A DNA stretch of 64,000 nt from Zychaea mexicana (lineage: Eukaryota > Mucoromycota > Mucoromycetes > Mucorales > Lichtheimiaceae), in assembly GCF_025766255.1 (NCBI RefSeq), contig NW_026516781.1, positions 62,001 through 126,000 of the forward strand, in the 5' to 3' direction. Below the pieces are notes generated by a model. That model did not search any database. It was not told the DNA's origin and worked only from the letters and a program-made list of their open reading frames with translations. Below are positions 35,002 to 45,527 of this stretch, in pieces (the stretch's first letter is position 1; the number at the start of each line of letters is the position of its first letter). The translations under genes and the position numbers were made by a program.

Positions 35002-36920
35002 TCATGATGGTTGTTGTGGTATTGGTGAAGCAGTAGTCATCTGCTGTTGTTGTTGTTTGACATCTGCTTGGTGCTGTACTACGACCGGTATTTCTTGTCC
35101 TAAATTCATGGCAGTACTTGCCATTGGCGTAGATGTTGCTGTACTAGCAGTCGTGGTAGTGGGTGGTATCGTAGCACTTGTTGCTGTGGCGGTTGTTATG
35201 GTAGCTGGAGATGATGGAGATGATGATGATGGTATCATGACAGACGAATCAGGTACTGCTGAAGCAGCAGTAGCACCAGCGTTAGCACCACTATTACTAC
35301 CATAGAATCGATGAGGCGAGTACTTTGTTTGTAACGTCTGCAACAAAGTCTGATTCTCTGATCGCTGGAACTCGCGCATGAATTCGGCCCATTCGCCGGT
35401 ATTGAAATTGTGCAGCAACTTTCGGCCCGAGACTTGTTTGCTCAACAATAAGAAACCACGGCCAACAACAGAACACATTTGCCAAATACGTTCACCAATC
35501 GTCAACCGACGTCGAATCGCTTCCCAATTCGTATTCACCAACACTTTTTCAATCTCGGAGCGACACTGCACTAAAATCGGCCGTGTATCATGCTGGTGTC
35601 CTGCTCCTCCTCCTTGTTGTTGTTGTTGACGTTCCAATTCCAAGGCACGATAAGCCAAGAATAATTGGAAATACTCATAGTTGAAATAAACGCCTGCGTT
35701 GCGTGGAGCAAAGTCACAATCGTAATGGGCTGGTAGGTTGGCAAATGTAGCGAACCGATGGAGTGGGGACAGCAAGTTGTGCGCTTGGTCTTGAATGATC
35801 AGTTTGACGTCATTGTCAACGACATTGGCTTGGTGGAATAGATCGGCTTCTGATACTTTGAGTAAGTCTTGAATGATGTCGTTTCCTAATTTGTAAAGTT
35901 GTTGTTGTCAGTTGGCGTCATCATGTCCTATATCTCGCACACCCCTGAAAGTGAAAATACTTTACTTCGAACAGAATATTCCTTGTCGCGTGGACTCGCT
36001 TTTTTGGTTCGTTTGGTAGTACTGGTAGTAGTAGTATTAGGGGTAATGGCCTTGTCGTCATTATTGCTGATCTTGCGTTTTCCGGTTGCACCGACGGCAG
36101 CTGCTGCTGCCGGTGACGAGACCGAAGCTAATGCCGCCTGTAGTAATTGCTGGGGCGATGCTTCTGTGCCTGCGGCGGCGGCTGCTGCTGCCGCCGCTGC
36201 CGCTGCCGCAGCAGAAAACATGTCTTGTTGAATCGGATGTTGCTGTTGTTGTAATTGTTGTATTTGTTGAAACATGGAAGTTGCCATGGATGGTGACGGT
36301 GACGGAGTCGATGAAGAAGAGGTGGAGGCGGCAGCGGCAGCGGCGAGAGCAGCCATCTTGAAGGGATCATATTCATGTTGATGATTGTGATGAAGGCTAT
36401 TATTACTATTGTTGCTGACGTTTGCAGTGGTGGTGTTTGTGAAAAGATGATGATCCTGCTGTGTTGTTGTTGTTCCGCTCACATTGACGGCATAAACTTG
36501 ATTTTCTTGGCGAAACATGACTTTGGGCATATGGGGCACCTTTAAAAAGACAACATTGTCGCCCAGTGCATGACAGAGGGCAAAGAACATGGCGGCTGTT
36601 TGCATGGGCGAGCGCTGTGTTTTGATGTCTTTAACACATTGATAGAAGCGCAAGATACGGTCGTCGCTGAGAATGTCGGCTAGCGTGGGTGATAAAAACA
36701 GGCAATCGTCTAGCTGAGGATGCTGCTGTTGCTGCTGTGGGTTGCTGTTATTGTTTGTTGATGATGAAGGGGTAGATGGTGTTGCTGGATTGTTGTTGAT
36801 ACTATTGTTGTTGTTGTTATTATCGCTAGCACCAACAACTGTATTGCCGCTGTTGTTATTGTTTGTATTTGACATGTTGCTGACGCGGAACGTATCTTGT
36901 GGTGATGACCCGGGTTCCAT
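35002..36920 (-). CDS. Unrecognised Asn/Gln/Ala-rich protein, possibly a nuclear regulator
   Basis: Two exons: 35002..35885 and 35966..36920 (612 aa), joined through an AGA codon with an 80 bp intron. I do not recognise the family. The N-terminus is Asn/Ser/Gln-rich. Residues about 70-150 form an ordered block (DDCLFLSPTLADILSDDRIL, CHALGDNVVFLKVPHMPKV). A long Ala run and His/Gln-rich stretches follow, then a basic KRKIS...KRTKKASPRDK segment resembling a nuclear localisation signal. The second exon holds another ordered block (HYDCDFAPRNAGVYFNYEYF, WEAIRRRLTIGERIWQMC, GRGFLLLSKQVSGRKLL). The tail is Thr/Ala/Gln-rich. Low complexity plus a basic cluster suggests a transcription-related protein, but that is inference. 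Two conserved-looking folded segments make a real gene very likely. Confidence 0.72.
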
Positions 36921-38093
36921 TTATTAAAGAAATAAAGGGGAGGGGGGGAAGTGTAGTATAGAGTGACTTCGTTGGATAAAAAAGGTCTCTCTCTTGAGAG
37001 CGTTGTTTGTGTTAACTTTTTTTGTAGTGACTGGACGATGGCCCAGAGAAAGAAAAGCAAGAGAAAGAGAGCCTGTGTGTTCCTTGTCAACGCGGTTATG
37101 CTTTGTATGCGTGGTCGTCTGGTTGGACTTGATATCAAACTTTATTGTCGTTGCGTTGCGTTAATCGTCGAATTGGCGAGGGTGGTGCGAGCCGTACGTT
37201 AAGGCAAGTTCCGGTGGGAAAACAAAAAGGAAAGCCGACATTCCGCCCGCGCTGGAAATGTCATTAATTTTTTTTGCTCATTGGACCAACAAGTCACACT
37301 TTTTTTCCGGGGACGTATGGGGCCCGGTTCGGTTTGCTTCTACGACCGTCATGCGGGCAACTTGTACCTTACTACAGCCTAACGTCATTACACGCTATCA
37401 TAAGCTTTCTTCTTGGGCGACTTGCTGATAAGGTCAGAAAAGACAGAAGATAACGACAGTGGGTGTACACTTACAAAAGAAGGGGGCGGTGATAGTAGTA
37501 ACCAGCAATTGATGACTAAGTGATATCGGTAGATATGAGCGACGTAAATGTCTAATATGTAGTTATAAATCCTTCTTGTAATCTGTTGCTACACTATATT
37601 TTTCACTTGTTCAAGGTCTATGGGAAACTTTAAATGTTACAGGAACGATTACAGTCTGTTTCCAACAACAAATGTCGCAGCCAGTAAATATTAGCGCTGT
37701 ATGCCATTATCAAGGTCACTCGGCAGCAAGTAATATTTTGAATACTTGCGCACTGTAAAAAATGTAAATACTTATAAGGTGCGGACAGAAACAAGACAAG
37801 ACAAAAACAGAAAGACCGGACAAGAATGCGTTAGGTGCTTTCAGCAAAAACAGAACAAGACAAGAAGGAAACCTGAAGGTAAGAGACCACATGATGAGGG
37901 AAGAAACAAGGAATAAGATAAGTGTCTGATGCTTTATTATTCAAAGATAATGGTATACATAATATATATATATACATATATCTTTTACTACATATCACAC
38001 AGAAACTAGCATCAATCGTATTCGTTGTAAAATGATTAGTTTGCAAGTATATGTAGTAGCTGCTTCTATGATACCCATAGATTGGAAGAGCTT
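36921..38093. other. Intergenic, 1.2 kb
   Basis: Upstream region of the Asn/Gln/Ala-rich gene. The 79-codon plus-strand frame at 36963 has no family character. Nothing else was recognised. Confidence 0.5.
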
Positions 38094-38571
38094 CAGTCAG
38101 TCGTTGCTTGAACGATGCAGGTATAGGAAGCTAAACAAATAAGAATGTAATCATATTTAATGTATCCTGTAACTTATCTTTCCATCTATCAAACCGTTTG
38201 TACCTTAAAGTGGAAACTTTGCATTTGCTCAATGTAGATAGCGTGCTGCGGATCAGATGGTGTCAAAGGAAAAAGATGACGGCGCATCATGACAAGTGGC
38301 AGCGAATGTTTGGGGCACTTTTTGCAGTAAGTGTTAAAGGTGAGAGCTCGTCCCATTCCTGGGCACGTTCGTCTGCTCTCTTTTTTTTACGCATGACGGA
38401 TAGATTATCACTGACATTGACCCATTCATTTTCGTTGGTGTCAGTTGGTGTGATCTGAGCTCGCGTATTGGAAACATTAGGTTTAATCAAAGAGATCGTG
38501 TGAGTAAGCTTCTCGTCCCATAGTTGTGGACTACTCCAAAATTCTTTTGCGTTTTCACCGAGTTCAGGCAT
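38094..38571 (-). other. Possible gene or gene remnant, frame unresolved
   Basis: The minus strand at 38287-38571 encodes a 94-codon frame with normal composition (MPELGENAKEFWSSPQLWDE at its start). Another frame continues it at lower coordinates (RRHLFPLTPSDPQHAIYIEQ) up to a donor-like GTACAA. After an acceptor-like TTTGTTTAG comes LPIPASFKQRLTEALPIYGY. I could not join these blocks with consistent phases. They could be exons of a real gene or a decayed one. No family was recognised. Confidence 0.25.
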
Positions 38572-38660
38572 TTGATTGTTTAATAAGAGGGGTGTATCAT
38601 GATAAACTACTGGCGGTAACAGCTACAAATGGCAAGCGTGCACAGGTGCATAATGTAGAC

Positions 38661-38920
38661 CAGTGTTGACGAATTTCGCCAAGTGCAATTTTCGCAAAGT
38701 GGCGAAAAATAGTGCTTCATAATTTTCGCCTGGCGAAAATTAGGGATTCTTGGATCTTGACGGTGAAGTTGACGACGAAACAGCTGAAACTCCTGACATA
38801 CAAGTGCACCCAGCAGAAAACAAATCTTATAAATACACTTTTCACCCCCTCCTTTCAACTGATTTAGATTTTTCGCCTCTAATTTTCGCCTATTTTCGCC
38901 CTGGCGAAAAATCAACACTG
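38661..38920. mobile_element. 260-bp MITE-like non-autonomous DNA transposon
   Basis: Perfect 9-bp terminal inverted repeats, CAGTGTTGA at the left and TCAACACTG at the right, are directly flanked on both sides by TAGAC (38656-38660 and 38921-38925), a 5-bp target-site duplication. The inverted similarity extends inward imperfectly. Internally the element is full of TTTTCGCC and its complement GGCGAAAA, forming several small hairpins. It has no coding capacity. The CAGTG start resembles hAT-type ends, but hAT duplications are normally 8 bp, so the superfamily is open. Confidence 0.75.
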
Positions 38921-39360
38921 TAGACCCCGCACTTGCGGTTGCGGTTGCGGCTATTTGTCGAGCTCTTCCTCGATAATACCGCAACTAAAATCCGACTATC
39001 CAAGTCGGCAGCTATGACTAGGACCCTACTGCATCACTTGTCCCTTGATAATACTGTAGTCCAAACAAGCGTTATATTTGATCGTTGCCCCCCCACCCTC
39101 CTCTTTGTCCCTTCGGGTCTTATGTCCTGCTACACATAGCATACAGAAATTTTATTTGTTGCTACCAGTTCAAAGAACACGTTAATACCTTTTTTATCCA
39201 TTGATACACCTTTTTGTATTAACAGATACGAAAAACAATAATGTATTACATTACAAAAATTGAAAGATGTAAAAAGATTTTGGACTAGCTACACATGAAC
39301 CATTCTTCACTGATTGAAGTCAAAACGGATTCGATCCTTGTATGCCTTGGTTTCGTTTGC

Positions 39361-39860
39361 TCATCCTTCAAACTGTCCGACGGTAATATTTGTATTTGAT
39401 TCATCCCGATCCTTGTATTCATGGCAGCCAGATCTGTGGCCTTTGACTGATTTCTTCAATGCAATGATTGGTACAAGTGAGTCCCGCAAATGACATTTTC
39501 CGTATTCGTCTTTAAAAGGTTTGAAGCGTTTTTCGGCAATGGGGATGCTGGTTTTCGTGAGTTTTAACTGATAAGCAATCTTCAGTTTAAGACAATTGGC
39601 CTTATCCTCATTAATATATAGAGTATATGAACGTTTTTCAGGTAATTTATCTAATATACAAGACTTCATCTCTTTCCTCCCTTATATGATTTAAATGCTC
39701 CACACTGACGTGTGTAGTACTGGTGGAAACTATATTTTGCAAATATTCGGTGAGTGATGTGAGCGATTCAAGTGCAAAAGGATTCTGATAAACAATGTAA
39801 TCCATAGGTTCAAGTCTGCCAATTTCTTCAATGGCTGCGACATTTGTTGTTGGAAACACT
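39361..39860 (-). CDS. Possible gene fragment of unknown function
   Basis: Two overlapping minus-strand frames have protein-like composition. One contains VAAIEEIGRLEPMDYIVYQN and follows an acceptor-like TGCAG at about 39861. The other contains KRFKPFKDEYGKCHLRDSLV and ends at 39361. They are one frame apart. An intron of about 55 nt (GTGTGG to ATTAG, roughly 39649-39703) would join them, but its donor is poor. No 5' exon was found. It may be a partial gene, a frameshifted remnant or an unrecognised small gene; no family was recognised. Confidence 0.3.
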
Positions 39861-40118
39861 GCATTGACAGTTGCTATTTAGAAACTGACAATTAGATTGG
39901 CTAGTACCTACTAAGCTGATTTTCCTCGGAATTGTGAATGTCCGGTAGTAGAGGTCAAGGTGACACAGCACACATGCGCACAGCAACCAAGAAATTTAAG
40001 GTTTTAAGAGAAAGCGTGTTCTTTCATACGAAATGATTCTTTAGAGAGGGGACGTGTGTGTTTGGAGAAGGTAGACTATACAGGAGATGGAGCTAATTAA
40101 GTAGAAAAGTAGGGATAA

Positions 40119-40863
40119 TCAAGCATTGTATTTGGCAATATCGACGAATTCCCTACAGCAACATACATCAAGTGCAGTGTCAGATGGGGCGAGCTGCATA
40201 TAAGTTTCATTTCTTTCCTTACCAATCTCCTTCTTCGTCATCGGCACACTTTTTTAAAGCTTCGTACTGAGTGCAAACTGTTTGGAGTGATTCGACTGAA
40301 GCTTGCATCGATGTGATGCGCTCATTATCTGACACAGCCCACAGCTTTTCCGACATGAATTCTCTGAGTTTAAGGCACTCGTTATATGTGTCCTAAGTTA
40401 ACGCACACACGGTAGTATAAAAAAAGTGGCGTTAGAAAAGAGTTTAAAGTTTAAAACGATTTCAAATGCTGTTGTCATGAGAATCGTTTGAGCACCATTC
40501 GCGGCGACAAAATAGCAAATTGCTTTTAAAATGTAATTACTTTAACGGTTTCATTCGACTTGACTTGTTGAGGTTCGAGCATTCGCAACATTTCAGCAAG
40601 AAACGTTCCCGAACGGTTTGCTTGGACGATGGCTTCATCGACACTAAAGTTCAAGTTGGTACTCTAAAGTATCGCGGATGTTTTTTTGGACATTTAATTA
40701 TCTCACTCTCGGTAAAAAAAAACCATTAACAGGGAAAGAGGACTACAATAAGGTGTGTGTTTGGGGTAGGGGAGGTCATCGTCGTCATTAATGAAAGAAT
40801 GGGTAGGATAGGTATCGTCTCTCTTACTTGAAGTACGGTATATCCTGCAACTTGGGAGGCCAT
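40119..40863 (-). CDS. Small GAT-like helical domain protein
   Basis: Exons 40119..40152, 40223..40392, 40541..40663, 40828..40863 (120 aa). All phases close from an ATG to a stop, with consensus donors. The core (VDEAIVQANRSGTFLAEMLR, DTYNECLKLREFM, LQTVCTQYEALKKC) resembles the three-helix GAT domain of GGA/TOM1/Lsb5-type ubiquitin and Arf adaptors. Such proteins normally carry an N-terminal VHS domain; here only 12 residues precede the GAT-like part. The C-terminus is acidic and ends DWEFVDIAKYNA. Further minus-strand fragments upstream (for example near 40977-41030, and 41284-41505) could be extra exons, but I could not join them. The gene may therefore be longer, or an N-terminally truncated paralog. 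Confidence 0.5.
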
Positions 40864-41652
40864 GAGAAAAAAATTAGAAAGATGTGAAGAGAAAAGGAGA
40901 GACAAAGAGAGTGAGTGTGTGTGATAAGTGTGGTAGATTTTCACATGCAAAAAATATCCCTTTTGTTTGTTACTTACTGGACGTGTTGGCGTGATTTGCC
41001 AAGCACGTGCTTTGTTAATGAACAGCAGCTGCAATAGCATTACACCCACTAGCCACTACCTAACAGCAAACAAGAAAAGGGGGGGATATTGTTCTAACCC
41101 AATAACCCACGGACACGACGGCAGCAATATGCAATTACGCCCTCTACAACCCGCAGGTTCCTTTCAAAATAACCACTTGGAGCTGATAACTACTATTATT
41201 GTCACCTTACTCTTAAAGATGATGTATATATCATTACTCGTACTATGTAGTGCTAGAAGTTTCCCCACGCTTACTTAGCTTTCTTATTTGGCAATTATAA
41301 ATATCCGCACTGAACAATGCTTTTGAACGACGGCTTTGCACCAGCAGCACCAGCCAAGAGCTCTATCATACACTAATAAACCATCAACAAGTTCAGCGCA
41401 ATTCTCTTTATCAAGCTCACTCAAAGTATCTTTTACATACTTTAGAATTGCAAGCGCCACCGTAGTATACAACATTATACCAAGATTGATCCACTGAAGG
41501 AACAAATGTCAGTATGGTGCTTTTCAACAAAAAGGTAGCTTTCTTCAATTGCTTATGATAAGTGCTTAAAAACACATTTTATTTAGAAAGAAAAAAATGT
41601 TATCAGTGTCTCAAATAAAAGTTTATTATTTTCAACAAGAACAACAATGTCA
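40864..41652. other. Intergenic or unresolved upstream exons
   Basis: A minus-strand frame at 41284-41505 (with TTVALAILKYVKDTLSELDK) and an exon-like block at 40977-41027 with a GTAAGT donor look weakly coding. They do not fit the GAT-like gene with consistent phases. No other feature seen. Confidence 0.35.
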
Positions 41653-42526
41653 TCACAGACCATCCAGATGCTCAATAAGGTCTGGCATATTCTCGTGAAA
41701 TTGCTTGCGAGAATTAATACGCGGATACGGTTCTACGGGTACAGGCTTTCCAAGGAACGCACAAATCTTATTCCAGTCAATGCCTTCTTCAAGCTTCAAT
41801 GCCAGCAACCGTTCCTGTGGCACACACTCCTTGACCCACGCATTATACGCTTTGTATCTTGCTTTCACTGCCTCTGCATCTGCCATCAACTTGGAATCGA
41901 GCAAAACACCATCGAGCCATAATTTCGAAAATACGTGCATCAGGTGTGTAGCATTTTCTGTAAGTTCACGCGTCCCGGTGGTTTCACATAACTTGCAAAC
42001 AGTATCCTTGATAGATTCGTACCAGCTGTCTGCATCTCGCTCAATAAGAATAACCTTGGCGTCCGGATACGCTTCCAAAAGAGATTGGACAAAGCACACC
42101 GCTGGGCTAAAAATTATGAAATACAAAGCATGGTTAATCGCCTTATGCAAATGCTGTAGCACATAATCATCTAAATTAGCTTATGCTAATCTTGTTATCA
42201 TCCTATATACTTTACAATTCTACGGCTGCATTATAGCCATCGAAAAGAGGATTCCAGTCCACGGACTTGTCGGGATGGTCATACGCGTTTTCTATAAGTT
42301 CAGTGTTTCCAACACGTTCCCGGATCATGTTTCCGCCGTGAAGTGTGCGGTAGCTGCAGTTATGTATAGTACAATGAGGATTTGGTCCAATAAGAATTAG
42401 TACATATGTAGCTATGCTATTGTTACGTCCTAACTACATATCATACCCAAGTATGTTTAGAGCATCACGTAGACTTTTTGATCCAGATCTACTATAGGCA
42501 GCACCTATCACTTCTAACGGGGCCAT
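41653..42526 (-). CDS. Sulfotransfer_4-like P-loop protein
   Basis: Three exons: 41653..42106, 42216..42353, 42447..42526 (223 aa); phases close. The layout matches the fungal sulfotransferase-like family (Sulfotransfer_4). The N-terminal nucleotide loop is VIGAAYSRSGSKSLRDALNI. VDWNPLFDGYNAAVEFPAVC precedes the helix that positions the substrate. SLLEAYPDAKVILIERDADSWYES is the strand with the phosphate-binding region, and a C-terminal W-x-x-x-C-x-FLG-like segment follows (WNKICAFLGKPVPVEPYPRI). The usual GRTGT-type loop reads SRSGS, a conservative change, so PAPS binding is possible but unproven. The family has few characterised members and no substrate is known. There is no signal peptide or membrane span. 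Confidence 0.85.
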
Positions 42527-43304
42527 TATAAGGTGCGCACAAGAGGTAAAATGAGTAAAGCAGAAAGAAGAACAAGCACCCGATTTGTGCTCTTTTTTAA
42601 ACAAAAAAAAAGTTTGAGAGCTGCTGACTCAATTATAAGCACTGTGAGAAAACGGTGATCGTCCAAACTGATTGAAACTTATCAAAGCTTATTTCTTGTG
42701 TAACCACTTTTCTGCAACAAGAGCCATTGCTGTTATGAACTTACTGAACATATGGTATACGCGCTATGTATCTATGGCATCTTCTCTGTCCATCGATTGT
42801 CTCACAACAGCATTTAGATGGGGCTGAGGGACCATCATACATCTCCGATAGGCATATGTTAACAACTAGGGCCACAAACACCATACAGTATTAATGCTTA
42901 CGTGGTGTATTTTTTTTTCGCTCTGAATAATAACGATCAATGTGTAGAATATGTGCAAAACTTAAGCCGGTTTATATAGTATAGAAGTATTTTTCTACCA
43001 ATCCAGGGACATGGGTTTGCTCTTACCTCTTCTATACATGTAAGGCGCAACATGTAATGTATAAAGTCAAATAACATACAGCGAATCATATTACATGTCC
43101 ACTGATTGTGTATATATATAAATAACGAGCCATTTGTTTCATAACACTTTTTTTATTATTATTGACACCGTCAGTGCAGCGATACATATTTAGCAACATA
43201 AGATGATTCTTGACGGGGTTGAATGAGAAACAAAAGGAGAAAGAACATGGTCGTCTCAATTGCTCTGTTTTTGGTGCAGCCCACAGTAGCAAGGGTTCGG
43301 CTGT
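42527..43304. other. Intergenic, 0.8 kb
   Basis: Upstream of the sulfotransferase-like gene and downstream of the second knottin-like gene. AT-rich; no gene or structured element seen. Confidence 0.55.
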
Positions 43305-43508
43305 TTAGGCAGAGGCAGCACAAGTTCCAATAGCAGTGTTTGCTCCTTGAGGAAGGCAGATGTTACTGCAGCATGCCTCTCCAGCGCCACCAGGGTTGCA
43401 GACATTACCAGCAGCCTTGCAGCGCTTTTCAACAGGCATAGCGGCACCGTTAACAATGGCGACGAGGGTAATCAAAGTGAGGAACAAGAGGCTCTTGACA
43501 GGAAACAT
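43305..43508 (-). CDS. Secreted knottin-like peptide precursor with KR site
   Basis: A single-exon 67-aa precursor. Residues 1-21 are a signal peptide ending VNG. A short propeptide ends in the dibasic pair KR at 28-29, a typical Kex2 site, directly before the first Cys. The predicted mature peptide (38 residues) has six cysteines at 30, 37, 46, 47, 51 and 63 (C-x6-C-x8-CC-x3-C-x11-C). This is an inhibitor-cystine-knot pattern related to the protein at 27424 but with different loops. It is Ala/Gly-rich and nearly uncharged. A donor-like GTGAGT on the minus strand near 43608 and an acceptor just upstream of the ATG suggest a 5'UTR intron. Function is unknown. Confidence 0.8.
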   Translation of the reverse strand: MFPVKSLLFLTLITLVAIVNGAAMPVEKRCKAAGNVCNPGGAGEACCSNICLPQGANTAIGTCAASA

Positions 43509-45527
43509 TTTTTTATTTCTCTACAAGTGACAGTAATAAACGTGCTATAGTGTAAATAATTGCTAGAACGCATTTAAAGTAAAAAATAAGATGATACTGT
43601 ACTCACGTAAGTAAAGCTGCAAGTTGATGGTAGTAGTGTGGTACTTTTGGTAGCGATTCCAAACCTCTAAAAAACATGTATCGCCCTTTTTATTATTATT
43701 TTTTTTCGATTAGAGCGTTCCTTCGACACGCGCTTATTATAAAAGCGTTATGTAATCTTTATATAGATTCCCGCGTAATGCGCCCTTTTGTACCGAATTT
43801 ACCTGAACAAGCTAAATTCCAGGGGCACCTAGTGCGTTTGAAAAAAAGCTACCTCAATGTCGGCTTGTCCTGCTTTATTTTCAAAAGAAAAGAATCATCA
43901 GCATGACAATAGTAAAAAAAAAAAGAAAACCTATAGTTATCCGTTATTATTATCATGTACTCTTGGCTCATGTTTGAGTGATTTTAAAGATAGGGACATC
44001 CGTAAAACGATGTTACACTCCATCGTCAAAAGTTTTGGAAGTTGTACATGGCAATGACCTCTAACCGTATTTGCATAAGTCCAAATTTTATTTTCGCGTT
44101 TATATCAGATCCTCGGATATAATGTGAAGTATGTACTGCCTAGGTTGTACCGTGTGAGTCCTCCCGGGTATATATTGATGAATGTACAGTACGCATGCTC
44201 GACTCCCGGATAATAATATATCAGCACAGAAACGGAGTAATTCGTTGAGCTTATAGGGATGGGGTGACACTGCTTTGCAATGTGTAACGACGGCGCGGAA
44301 GACAGCGCGAGTCATATAATTTGGTCTCTCTCTTGTTGGGTAATCTTTTTTAATATACATTTTATACAGACCAGCAATCAGGCAAGTGGATGTGTAGTGA
44401 GTACATAGTCGAGATGCAGCCCTGATAGATCCAAGACACGACAACAAGTGGAGAGACTCAATAATACCGACCGCCGAAGGCTACAGAGTCCTCTGGTGAG
44501 TTGTATACAATGTTTTCTTCCTTAGAATTAGCGGTCGGTTTTTCCTAGCGCTTATGCTTCTATGTTTTAGCACGAGATGTAGCAAAAGTCATGCCATCAA
44601 GTAAAAAACTTGATTTACACGCGGTGTATATAGACCAACGGTCACGTATGGAAAAAAAGAAAGACACTAATAAATTGAACAATTACATGCCAAAAGAACA
44701 TCCAACAGCTGTTCTTCCTCCTGAGGATGTGCCGATATCAATTCTGACATTGACAATCTATCAAAGATATGTACACGTGTAGATCTTACGCCAGAGAGAC
44801 CTTGAGGAGTCCCCTGCAGCAAATTGTTTAGATGGTGACATTGCAAACAGAATTATATGAGTTTGTTTTTATCTGCATACGTAAGGAAGTGTTGGCCGTT
44901 TGACGAACATCAGGAACATAAAAAGACTACCAACATAAAAGACACCTAAATGGACAGAGGTGTGATCATTGTATCAATAAAAGCTCTTTCTTGAGGAATG
45001 TAAAATGGGGAGGATGTGTGCTTCAATGTCTTGTAGACGATGCCCCACAGCTGTATCCAGCCAGATTGCAAATACAGTTCTTCCTGGTGATCATCCGTTT
45101 AACACATAATAATAATAAAAAAAGAAAGAGAGAGACATGCCGTCGCTGCAAGTTATTTAACGCATCAGCAGCGTCAATAGATATGACATACTAGCATTAT
45201 TTCAAGTGCGGTTAATTAGATACCATACTTAAGACTTTGTATATAGTGATTTAAAATATTATGCGAAAAAGTTAGCAGAAAAAGAAGACCAGTCTGCAGG
45301 GTTTTTTTTAAAAAGCGTGTACGTGCACTCGTCGTATATGAGTGAGAGCGACTGAGCTGCTTTCATTAGAGAAAGGGTGATGGGGGGTAAAAGGGGGATA
45401 TACATCAAAATGATATGCTACTGTGTTGTTGTATGAGAGTATGTGTATGCGAGGGTGTGGTTAGTGTGTGTGTGAGTGTAATGTGGGAGGATTATACGGT
45501 GTGTGTGTGTGTGTGTGTGTGGAATTG
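43509..45527. other. Gene-poor region, 2 kb
   Basis: No frame with protein character. Minus-strand frame 44100-44447 has odd composition and no domain. A GT microsatellite lies at 45500-45521, just before the DGAT2 stop. Confidence 0.5.
45500..45521. repeat. GT microsatellite
   Basis: GT run just downstream of the DGAT2 stop codon, so probably in its 3'UTR. Confidence 0.9.

Noticed and set aside
38661..38920. hAT superfamily assignment for the MITE
   Set aside because: The CAGTG ends are suggestive, but the visible duplication is 5 bp and not 8 bp; left unassigned.
38607..38984. 125-codon minus-strand frame
   Set aside because: It runs through the whole MITE-like element, so its codons are transposon sequence.
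44100..44447. 115-codon minus-strand frame
   Set aside because: No recognisable family, unusual residue mix, no splice partners.
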